The position numbers and the translations under genes are program-made. 12,556 nt of DNA from Treponema sp. UBA4232 (lineage in GTDB: Bacteria; Spirochaetota; Spirochaetia; Treponematales; Treponemataceae): NCBI GenBank assembly GCA_002396325.1, contig DGXM01000032.1, positions 1 to 12,556 on the forward strand. Direction: 5' to 3'. A model generated the notes under the pieces. It saw only the letters and a program-made list of their open reading frames with translations. It had not been told where the DNA came from and did not search any database. The stretch's first letter is position 1, and each line of letters starts with the position of its first letter. Positions 7,686 to 12,556 of the stretch are shown here, piece after piece.

Positions 7686-8531
7686 TCAGCCTTTGACAGC
7701 ACCCGCCGTAATACCGGTGTAAATCTGTTTCTGGCAAAGAAGGAATACAATCAGTGCAGGAATGAGCGAGATGATTACACCTGCGCAGATGAGATTGTAA
7801 CGGCTTCCGAGAGGACCTGTGAAAGTATAGAGCGAAATGGCCACGGTCTTCAGTTTGTTTGACTGCAGGTAAAGGGCCGCTCCGTAGTATTCGTTGTAAG
7901 TTCCCACACCTTTCAGAATCATACTCGTAACGATAGCCGGCTTTAAGAGCGGAAGAATAATCTTCCAGTAGATTGTGAAGTAATTCGCACCGTCCATAAT
8001 CGCACTTTCATCCAGCGACGTGGATATGTTTTCCATAAACTGAATGAAGATGTAGATTGAGATGACGTCCGTTCCCATCATCATGATTATGTAGCCGTAA
8101 AGATGGTCAATAAAATGAAGAGACCCCATTATCTTGTAGACTGCGACCTGCATTGCGACACCGGGAAGAAGTGTTGCGAAAAGAAAGAGTCTGCGGATTA
8201 GAGCGTTTCCAAAGAATTTGAATCTGTTCAGAACAAATGCGAGCTGAGAACTTATGAGGATTGACCCCAGAAGAACGAAGAAAAGGACAATCAGCGAGTT
8301 GACGAAGGCCTGCCCCATTCCGGCGGTTTTGAATGCCTTGGCGAAATTTGCAAACTCCCAGACTTTCGGAAGATTCATTACCGAGGTGGACTGGTATTCG
8401 GCATCGTTTTTGAATGCCGTGATTACGCAGGAGATGATCGGAAGAATTGCCCAGAATGCAAAGAACGCGAGGGAAAAATATTTGAACACCTGGCTTATGA
8501 TAGTTCCAGGGGTGTAGTGATGCTTTCTCAT
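7686..8531 (-). CDS. carbohydrate ABC transporter permease, MalG-like (CUT1)
   Basis: Inner-membrane permease subunit of a CUT1-family sugar importer, 281 aa, with the expected six hydrophobic segments (near 20-38, 78-100, 113-131, 143-165, 196-212, 247-266). The cytoplasmic EAA loop that docks the ATPase is clear: LDESAIMDGANYFTIYWKIILP (about 173-194). The C-terminus QKQIYTGITAGAVKG is typical of MalG-type subunits and shows the gene is complete. The ATG at 8531 overlaps the stop of the MalF-like gene (ATGA), with GGAGGA just upstream in the end of that gene, so the two permeases are translationally coupled. Stop is TGA. Last gene of the transporter operon in the window. No downstream terminator is visible before the convergent dinB gene. 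Substrate cannot be read from the sequence. Confidence 0.93.
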   Translation of the reverse strand: MRKHHYTPGTIISQVFKYFSLAFFAFWAILPIISCVITAFKNDAEYQSTSVMNLPKVWEFANFAKAFKTAGMGQAFVNSLIVLFFVLLGSILISSQLAFVLNRFKFFGNALIRRLFLFATLLPGVAMQVAVYKIMGSLHFIDHLYGYIIMMMGTDVISIYIFIQFMENISTSLDESAIMDGANYFTIYWKIILPLLKPAIVTSMILKGVGTYNEYYGAALYLQSNKLKTVAISLYTFTGPLGSRYNLICAGVIISLIPALIVFLLCQKQIYTGITAGAVKG

Positions 8532-9487
8532 ATGATTCCTCCGTTTTTGTTTCCGTCTGTATTTGCATTTCTAAACACATATTTGAAGAAGATGTTCTGA
8601 AGCAGGGTGACAATAAGAATGATTGCCAAAAGGAACACAGCCATTGCAGATGCCAGTCCGACTTTCTGATCCGTGTGGGCAACCTTGTCCATGATGATGA
8701 AGAAGGTTCCCGTTCCGTTTGCACCCTTCGTGATTACGTAAGGAGGCTCGAATGCGCTGAGTGAACCGGTGATGGAAAGAATCAGGTTCAGCGTGATGAT
8801 TGTCTTGATGCTCGGAAGGATGATGTTGCGGAACTGCTGGAATCTGTTTGCTCCGTCGATTTCTGCGGCTTCATAAAGTGCGGGATCCACGGACATGATT
8901 GCACCGATGAAAAGCACCATGTTCTGTCCCAAATATCTCCAGACTGAAGTTCCCACAAGGCAGACATTGTTAAGCCCCTGTGTGCGGAGCCAGTACGGCA
9001 TTTTTTCAATGGGGATTCCCAGCCAGCTCAAAACGGTGTCGAATACAAATCCGTGCGTGAAAAAGAATTTGAAGATGAATCCGATTGCAATTCCGTTTAT
9101 GAGATACGGAAAAAACATAATGCCTTTAAAGGCGTTTCCGAACTTTGTCTTGAAGCTGAGCATTGTGGCAAGGAAAAGCGCCAGAACCAACTGAACCACG
9201 GATCCCGCCATATAATAGAGGCTGAGCTTTAAGGACTGGAAAATGTCGCCTCTTGTGAACAAATCCTTGTAGTTCTGAAGACCGACGAATTCACGGGAGC
9301 CGACATACTTCATCTTGAAGAAGCTGAATCCCACCATTTCACCAAACGGAAGATATGTAAACGTAAAGAGAAGAAGAACCGGAATCACTATGAAGCATCC
9401 AATGATTATCTTCTGCTGTCCTCCCGTGCTTCTTAGGAAAAGTGACAGTCTGCTTTTTAATTCGCTTTTTGGTTTTGAACCATTCAT
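8528..9487 (-). CDS. carbohydrate ABC transporter permease, MalF-like (CUT1)
   Basis: Partner permease of the importer, 319 aa, with transmembrane segments near 27-48, 90-112, 120-142, 176-200, 227-246 and 278-304. The EAA loop YEAAEIDGANRFQQFRNIIL (about 205-224) is well conserved, and the FVGLQNYKDLF segment (67-77) is typical of MalF/UgpA-like subunits. It lacks the large periplasmic insert of E. coli MalF, as do most CUT1 permeases outside enterobacteria. The ATG at 9487 is preceded by AGGGGG six bases upstream. It lies 163 bp after the binding-protein gene, a spacer holding a GC hairpin and a repeat, so its expression may be lower than that of the binding protein. Its stop overlaps the MalG-like start by four bases. 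Substrate unknown. Confidence 0.93.
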   Translation of the reverse strand: MNGSKPKSELKSRLSLFLRSTGGQQKIIIGCFIVIPVLLLFTFTYLPFGEMVGFSFFKMKYVGSREFVGLQNYKDLFTRGDIFQSLKLSLYYMAGSVVQLVLALFLATMLSFKTKFGNAFKGIMFFPYLINGIAIGFIFKFFFTHGFVFDTVLSWLGIPIEKMPYWLRTQGLNNVCLVGTSVWRYLGQNMVLFIGAIMSVDPALYEAAEIDGANRFQQFRNIILPSIKTIITLNLILSITGSLSAFEPPYVITKGANGTGTFFIIMDKVAHTDQKVGLASAMAVFLLAIILIVTLLQNIFFKYVFRNANTDGNKNGGII

Positions 9488-9534
9488 TGCAGGCCCCCTG
9501 AAAAAAAATTGCCTTGAAAATGCGTTGTCAGTTA

Positions 9535-9590
9535 CAAAGTTGCCTCTAATATGCGGTGAAAGAATCCTGCTGAAACAGATTTTTTAGAGG
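9535..9590 (-). repeat. intergenic inverted-repeat element, diverged copy A
   Basis: Between the binding-protein and MalF-like genes. Inverted arms CCTCTAA (9543-9549) and TTAGAGG (9584-9590) enclose 34 bases. Read on the minus strand it gives CTCTAAAAA, then TTAGAGGCAACTTTG, nearly the same core as the hairpin at 12480-12513 (TTAGAGGCAACTCTG). A nearby TGAAAATGCG (9514-9523, plus strand) is also shared with that element but in the opposite relative orientation. The mRNA of the transporter operon would carry this structure. Relationship of the copies is inferred by eye. Confidence 0.45.
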
Positions 9591-9611
9591 TTTCTTTTTT
9601 TAATTTGAAGT

Positions 9612-9639
9612 GCCGGGCCGCCGTTCAAGACAACCCGGC
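9612..9639 (-). promoter_or_regulatory. GC-rich hairpin after the binding-protein gene
   Basis: GCCGGG and CCCGGC arms (9634-9639 and 9612-9617) with a 16-base loop, starting 12 bases after the binding-protein stop. On the transcribed strand it is followed by A-rich sequence, not a U-tract, so it does not look like an intrinsic terminator. In CUT1 operons such intercistronic hairpins often stabilise the upstream segment so that binding protein exceeds permease; that role is inferred here. Confidence 0.45.
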
Positions 9640-9650
9640 GTCAGGATGGA

Positions 9651-11057
9651 TTATTTTACGGATACGTTGTTGCTTTCCTGGGCACGTGTCCAGGCGGCAT
9701 TCCACTCATCCATAATCTTGTCGAATGTCATGTCTTTGTTGTAAGCATGCTCGATAATCTGCTGAACCTTCAGGTTTCCGCCTGCGTTGATTGCAAGCTC
9801 TGAGTCTGAGTTCAGATTGTTCATCAAATCTTCCTCTCCTGCAAGGGCGGGAGTATCGGGCACGAATTCGATTCCATCGAATGCAGCGTAAACAGGAGGA
9901 TAGTTGCTGTCGTTCATTGCAATCGGGATTCCACCCTCGTTGAATGCAAAGCCGGATTTTTCAGTAAACCACTTCAGGAAAATGAGTGCGGCTTTCTGAT
10001 TGTTGACTGATGCATTAACGTTTACTCCGAAGCAGTAGTCAGGACCTGCCGAAGCGTACTGCTTGCCATTTACAGTGATCGGGAAAGACATGTATCCAAT
10101 GTCATCAGGATTCGGTCCTGCTCCCTGCATCTGTGTGAATGCCCATGATCCGAGAACCATTGTTCCGATTTCACCGCGGTTGATCATGCCTTTGCAGCCT
10201 TCCCAGTCAGTCGTGGTGTAGTCATCCTCAATAAGACCGTTTGCAACTGCATCGTAAAGCACTTTGTACACGGCATAGGCATGTGTTCCGTCTCCCCTGT
10301 TTCTGAAAGGATTCTTTTCGTGGGGAAGAATCTGGTTGTTGTACTTTGAATCACCTGTAGCGGAACCGCCGAGGTATGCGTCCCATGCGCCCATTGTCCA
10401 GCCTGCTGCGTAGTTTGTGTAAAGCGGGATGGCATCCGTCTTTTCTTTGATGAGCTTGAGGTCTGCGATGAACTCTTCGGGAGTCTTCGGCATCTTTGTG
10501 ATTCCGGCCTTTTCAAAAACCTTCTTATTATAAAGGACACCCTGTGCATTTCCTGTTGAAGGGATACCGTATGATTTTCCGTCGTACATCCACTGGTTTG
10601 CGAATCTTACCTGCTTTGACATTTCCTCAACTGTGCCGTAGCTCAGGAAGTAAGTTGAGAGATCCTTTGCATCGAGGGCAGGAATCATCATGATGTCGCC
10701 CCAGTTTCCGCCCTGAAGACGAAGAAGAGCCGTGCTTGCATAATCGGTAATTCCGTCTATTTCAACCTTGATGTTGGGATAAACCTTGTTGAACTCTGCA
10801 AGATACTGAGCCCATGTGGTTCCAGGATAATCCGCATTCAACATATCCGTTCTGTGAGAGAGCAGTTTCAGGGTTGCGGTAATGTCTGTGCCTGTTTTGC
10901 CGAGAACGATATCCGAATAAGAGATGTCAAGCGTGTCAGAAGCCTTTGCGGAAGAGTCAGCCTTGGGAGCATTTTGCTTTTTGCTGCATCCTGTTGTGAA
11001 AGCCGCAAGAGATAAAACCGCAGCTGCAGCCACTCCTGCCTTAACTAATTTTTTCAT
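9651..11057 (-). CDS. extracellular sugar-binding lipoprotein of CUT1 ABC transporter
   Basis: Solute-binding protein that captures a carbohydrate outside the cytoplasmic membrane and delivers it to the permeases. 468 aa, somewhat longer than many family members. Residues 1-24 are a lipoprotein signal peptide with a basic start, an Ala/Leu core and FTTGC, predicting lipidation of C24; the -3 position is Thr, which suits the relaxed spirochaetal lipobox. Family-type features include LLSHRTDML (66-74), a WAQYLAEFNKVYPNIKVEI segment, GKSYGIPSTGNAQGVLYNKKVF typical of the hinge region of SBP family 1/8 proteins, and ALIFLKWFTEKSG near the C-terminal lobe. First gene of the operon, with a strong promoter (11095-11122) and GGAGG six bases before the ATG, consistent with high expression. 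The ligand cannot be assigned; sugars or oligosaccharides are the family expectation. Confidence 0.94.
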   Translation of the reverse strand: MKKLVKAGVAAAAVLSLAAFTTGCSKKQNAPKADSSAKASDTLDISYSDIVLGKTGTDITATLKLLSHRTDMLNADYPGTTWAQYLAEFNKVYPNIKVEIDGITDYASTALLRLQGGNWGDIMMIPALDAKDLSTYFLSYGTVEEMSKQVRFANQWMYDGKSYGIPSTGNAQGVLYNKKVFEKAGITKMPKTPEEFIADLKLIKEKTDAIPLYTNYAAGWTMGAWDAYLGGSATGDSKYNNQILPHEKNPFRNRGDGTHAYAVYKVLYDAVANGLIEDDYTTTDWEGCKGMINRGEIGTMVLGSWAFTQMQGAGPNPDDIGYMSFPITVNGKQYASAGPDYCFGVNVNASVNNQKAALIFLKWFTEKSGFAFNEGGIPIAMNDSNYPPVYAAFDGIEFVPDTPALAGEEDLMNNLNSDSELAINAGGNLKVQQIIEHAYNKDMTFDKIMDEWNAAWTRAQESNNVSVK

Positions 11058-11094
11058 AAGAAACCTCCTTTATTAGTTTCTAGTTTATGAGTTA

Positions 11095-11122
11095 ATAATA
11101 TCATATTTATTTTTTAAGTCAA
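11095..11122 (-). promoter_or_regulatory. promoter of the sugar transporter operon
   Basis: Minus-strand TTGACT (11117-11122), a 16-bp spacer and TATTAT (11095-11100). The leader of about 30 bases to the ATG contains AAAGGAGG. Between -10 and the Shine-Dalgarno lie two tandem copies of TAGTTT (plus-strand sense, near 11074-11086), which could be an operator half-site array; TTAGTTT resembles half-sites of ROK-type sugar repressors, but no full inverted pair is seen. Flanked upstream by A/T tracts that could act as an UP element. Confidence 0.7.
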
Positions 11123-11532
11123 TAGAAAATTAATTTTTTTAGCTAAAAATATTTATTTTTAATTAGTAAATTAGTTATTAAATCAAAAATAATCACTTAA
11201 TATGCCCTTTTCCGTGGCAGACAGGGGGTTGGAATATGTTTTTTTCACTGATTTTATTGACAAAATACAGAGGATTTTCGAATTTATCTGTAAAAAAGAT
11301 TTTTTCGAGGTTCTTATTCGTGCCAAGGATGCAATACTCCGAGGTGTTCTGCATCGAGTGTTGATGATAAAGACAATACTTTTAAGGATAAAAAATTATT
11401 TTTCTGATGTTGAAAAAAAGTAAATTTAGGCAATATCAGAAACTCAAGTGCATTTCCTGGAACCCTTCCCCATCCGCTTTTTTTAAGATGCCTGATTTTC
11501 TTTAAAAAAATCGAAAAAAATGAATTTAGGTA
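11123..11532. other. AT-rich intergenic region without a supported gene
   Basis: About 410 bases between the transporter promoter and the tRNA promoter. It holds a perfect 14-bp palindrome TTTTTAGCTAAAAA (11136-11149), an imperfect hairpin with GATGCA/TGCATC arms (11328-11355), and poly-A/poly-T tracts. A plus-strand open frame of 73 codons at 11202-11423 and a minus-strand one of 53 codons at 11193-11354 overlap each other; neither has a Shine-Dalgarno, and both are rich in Lys, Asn, Phe and Ile as expected from AT-rich noncoding sequence. I see no RNA gene here. Confidence 0.5.
11136..11149. repeat. 14-bp perfect palindrome upstream of the transporter promoter
   Basis: TTTTTAGCTAAAAA, centred about 25 bp upstream of the -35 box of the binding-protein promoter. 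It could be a regulator site or simply a chance match in very AT-rich sequence. No second copy was seen in the window. Confidence 0.3.
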
Positions 11533-11561
11533 TTGACAGAGCTACTGCTTTTCATTATTAT
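11533..11561 (+). promoter_or_regulatory. promoter of the tRNA operon
   Basis: TTGACA (11533-11538) matches the -35 consensus exactly, followed by a 17-bp spacer and TATTAT (11556-11561). The predicted start near 11568 lies a few bases before the first mature tRNA base at 11576, as is common for tRNA operons. Confidence 0.8.
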
Positions 11562-11575
11562 TTGATTACTCTTTT

Positions 11576-11648
11576 GGAGGATTAGCTCAGCTGGGAGAGC
11601 ACCTGGTTTACACCCAGGTTGTCGGCGGTTCGATCCCGTCATCCTCCA
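11576..11648 (+). tRNA. tRNA-Val (anticodon UAC)
   Basis: A 73-base cloverleaf. The acceptor stem GGAGGAT/ATCCTCC pairs fully, the D arm is GCTC/GAGC, the anticodon stem is CCTGG/CCAGG around loop TTTACAC, giving anticodon TAC, and the T arm GGCGG/CCGTC has one G-U pair with loop TTCGATC. The CCA end is not encoded. It reads GUA and probably other Val codons through U34 wobble. First tRNA of the three-gene cluster. Confidence 0.97.
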
Positions 11649-11656
11649 CAACCATA

Positions 11657-11729
<73 letters not shown>

Positions 11730-11742
11730 TGATTAAACTTTT

Positions 11743-11816
11743 GCGGAATTAGCTCAGTTGGTTAGAGCACCAGCATGACACGCTGGGGGTCACTAGTTCG
11801 ACTCTAGTATTCCGCA
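11743..11816 (+). tRNA. tRNA-Val (anticodon GAC)
   Basis: A 74-base cloverleaf. Acceptor GCGGAAT/ATTCCGC, D arm GCTC/GAGC, anticodon stem CCAGC/GCTGG around ATGACAC giving anticodon GAC, T arm ACTAG/CTAGT with loop TTCGACT, discriminator A. CCA is not encoded. It reads GUC and GUU, complementing the UAC isoacceptor two genes upstream. Confidence 0.97.
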
Positions 11817-11820
11817 CTAC

Positions 11821-11850
11821 AGGCATCCTGAGTCAGGGTGCCTTTTTTTT
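11821..11850 (+). terminator. intrinsic terminator of the tRNA operon
   Basis: A 10-bp stem (AGGCATCCTG, 11821-11830, with CAGGGTGCCT, 11834-11843, one T-G pair) and a 3-base loop, running into eight T residues (11843-11850). It begins four bases after the last tRNA and is textbook in form. Confidence 0.92.
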
Positions 11851-11909
11851 GTCCCTCGCTTGAATTGTCATATTTTCACTGATTTTTCCGAAAATTTTGC
11901 ATTTACCAC

Positions 11910-11938
11910 TGGAAATTACACAATAAATGAAGTATAAT
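11910..11938 (+). promoter_or_regulatory. promoter of the HU gene
   Basis: A perfect TATAAT (11933-11938) with a moderate -35 TGGAAA (11910-11915) at 17 bp. Start expected near 11945, giving a leader of roughly 57 bases. The -10 is the best in the window, fitting an abundant nucleoid protein. Confidence 0.7.
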
Positions 11939-11947
11939 AGGGAAAAA

Positions 11948-11978
11948 TTGGTTTTTCTGCCACCGGCCTGAAGACCAA
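11948..11978 (+). promoter_or_regulatory. 5' leader hairpin of the HU mRNA
   Basis: TTGGTTTTTC (11948-11957) can pair with GAAGACCAA (11970-11978) over about nine pairs including a G-U, and the loop contains a small GCC/GGC pairing (11959-11967). It sits within a few bases of the predicted mRNA 5' end and is followed by an A-tract, then GGAG at 11991-11994 with seven bases to the ATG. It may protect the 5' end or take part in autoregulation. Read on the minus strand the same element is hairpin plus five T, so it might also stop antisense transcripts. Confidence 0.45.
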
Positions 11979-12001
11979 AAAAAAACTGTTGGAGAAACAA
12001 A

Positions 12002-12286
12002 ATGACTAAAGTAGAGTTAGTAGACGCCATCGCAGAATCAACCGGCCTCACAAAGAAAGACAGCGAGGCTGCTGTAAAGGCATTCCAGGAGGCCGTTTCC
12101 TCCGCACTCGTGAAGGGTGACAAAGTTCAGCTCGTAGGCTTCGGAACATTCTCTGTAGGAGAACGCAAGGCCCGCATCGGACACAACCCCGCAACTGGCG
12201 CAGAAATCAAGATTCCCGCATCAAAGACCGCCAAGTTCACCGCCGGCAAGGCACTTAAAGAGCTGGTAAACAAGAAGAAAAAATAA
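12002..12286 (+). CDS. hup: HU-family nucleoid DNA-binding protein
   Basis: Small basic histone-like protein that dimerises, bends DNA and compacts the nucleoid. 94 aa, the standard size. Order: N-terminal helices MTKVELVDAIAESTGLTKKD and EAAVKAFQEAVSSAL (1-36), the dimer signature GDKVQLVGFGTFSVGERKAR (39-58), the DNA-binding beta arm RKARIGHNPATGAEIKIPA (55-73) with the intercalating Pro at about residue 63, and the C-terminal helix, ending in a lysine run (KKKK). It has its own promoter, a good Shine-Dalgarno (GGAG) and a terminator, so it is monocistronic. HU versus IHF subunit cannot be fully separated by eye, but the arm and lysine tail favour HU. Confidence 0.96.
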   Translation: MTKVELVDAIAESTGLTKKDSEAAVKAFQEAVSSALVKGDKVQLVGFGTFSVGERKARIGHNPATGAEIKIPASKTAKFTAGKALKELVNKKKK

Positions 12287-12294
12287 ATCCGGCT

Positions 12295-12344
12295 TTCACG
12301 GAAGGCACCGCAAAATGAACCGCTTTCCGTGAATGTATGTTTTT
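12295..12344 (+). terminator. intrinsic terminator of the HU gene
   Basis: A 12-bp stem (TTCACGGAAGGC, 12295-12306, with GCTTTCCGTGAA, 12322-12333, one G-U pair), a 15-base loop, then a run of five T (12340-12344) after six bases. It starts eight bases after the stop. The gap between stem and T-run is a little longer than ideal. Confidence 0.75.
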
Positions 12345-12475
12345 CTCCCCTTTTCAAGTCCTTCATAATCCTACTTTTCTTATAAAAATCTTACTATCTT
12401 TCTTTTCAAATGGATATTCTCCTTATATACTTTATCTGCGGATTGTCTTTCCGTTATGTGTAAACTTCATATAGG

Positions 12476-12556
12476 GAGTCTCTAAAAACTTCAGTTTTTA
12501 GAGGCAACTCTGAAAATGCGATGTTTAAAAGCCCGTAATTTCGGGGTTTTAAACTC
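12476..12556 (+). repeat. tandem-hairpin intergenic element, copy B (may continue past window)
   Basis: Two strong hairpins in a row. First: GAGT/ACTC outer stem (12476-12479, 12507-12510) and a perfect 10-bp inner stem CTCTAAAAAC/GTTTTTAGAG (12480-12489, 12494-12503) with loop TTCA and a GCA bulge. Second: GTTTAAAA/TTTTAAAC (12523-12530, 12547-12554), a G-G mismatch, then CCCG/CGGG and loop TAATTT. No protein frame is evident. The core TTAGAGGCAACTCTG recurs at 9535-9549 on the minus strand with one change. No clear promoter lies just upstream. Confidence 0.55.

Noticed and set aside
7118..7750. 210-codon minus-strand open frame opposite dinB
   Set aside because: It lies antisense to conserved dinB motifs and overlaps the permease end; a shadow frame.
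9612..9639. GC hairpin as an intrinsic terminator of the binding-protein gene
   Set aside because: On the transcribed strand it is followed by A residues rather than T; the T-run lies on the wrong side.
11193..11354. 53-codon minus-strand open frame beginning MQNTSEYCILGTNK
   Set aside because: It reads somewhat protein-like, with Cys and His residues, but lacks a ribosome binding site and recognisable homology, and its frame closes with a stop shortly upstream of the ATG. A gene remnant is possible but unsupported.
11328..11355. Imperfect hairpin with GATGCA/TGCATC arms
   Set aside because: Short stem with a bulge, no T-tract and no flanking gene to serve; plausible by chance.
11202..11423. 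73-codon plus-strand open frame between the transporter and tRNA promoters
   Set aside because: No Shine-Dalgarno or convincing promoter, composition typical of AT-rich noncoding DNA, and it overlaps an equally long minus-strand frame.
12443..12475. Possible promoter TTGTCT followed by TTCATA upstream of the right-edge element
   Set aside because: The -10 is too poor (two of six matches) to support a claim of a small RNA gene.

Overview
The window looks like part of a spirochaete chromosome, most likely a Treponema or close relative. The basis is indirect. Housekeeping genes (ligA, trmB, dinB, an HU gene, tRNAs) are interleaved with proteins of a type I associate with treponemes: lipoproteins with relaxed lipoboxes, a large signal-peptide plus polytopic membrane protein, and a cytoplasmic protein with a GHKL-like tail. 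Coding regions have balanced base composition, while the spacers are very AT-rich with sigma70-like promoters. Species cannot be fixed from the sequence alone.

Layout. Positions 1-4416 hold a tight minus-strand operon read right to left: a GHKL-like conserved protein, a putative lipoprotein, trmB (tRNA m7G46 methyltransferase) and ligA (NAD-dependent DNA ligase, cut by the left edge). It diverges from a plus-strand pair at 4497-7666: a membrane protein with an extracytoplasmic N-terminal domain, translationally coupled to dinB (DNA polymerase IV). The two operons share a very compact divergent promoter region in which the two -35 hexamers abut.

Positions 7686-11057 hold a minus-strand CUT1-type sugar ABC transporter: binding lipoprotein, then MalF-like and MalG-like permeases. 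No ATPase is encoded here. The binding-protein gene has a strong promoter and Shine-Dalgarno. The 163-bp spacer after it carries a GC-rich hairpin and an inverted-repeat element. dinB and the last permease gene converge with only 19 bp between them.

Positions 11058-11532 are AT-rich and hold the transporter promoter, a 14-bp palindrome and no gene I can support. Then follow tRNA-Val(UAC), tRNA-Pro(UGG) and tRNA-Val(GAC) with a good promoter and an intrinsic terminator, and an HU-family gene with its own promoter, a structured leader and a terminator. The right edge (12476-12556) carries two tandem hairpins. The first shares its core with the element in the transporter spacer, suggesting a dispersed intergenic repeat.

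I found no mobile element, CRISPR array, toxin-antitoxin pair or obvious defence system. The least explained material is the GHKL-like protein, the membrane protein coupled to dinB, and the repeat family.
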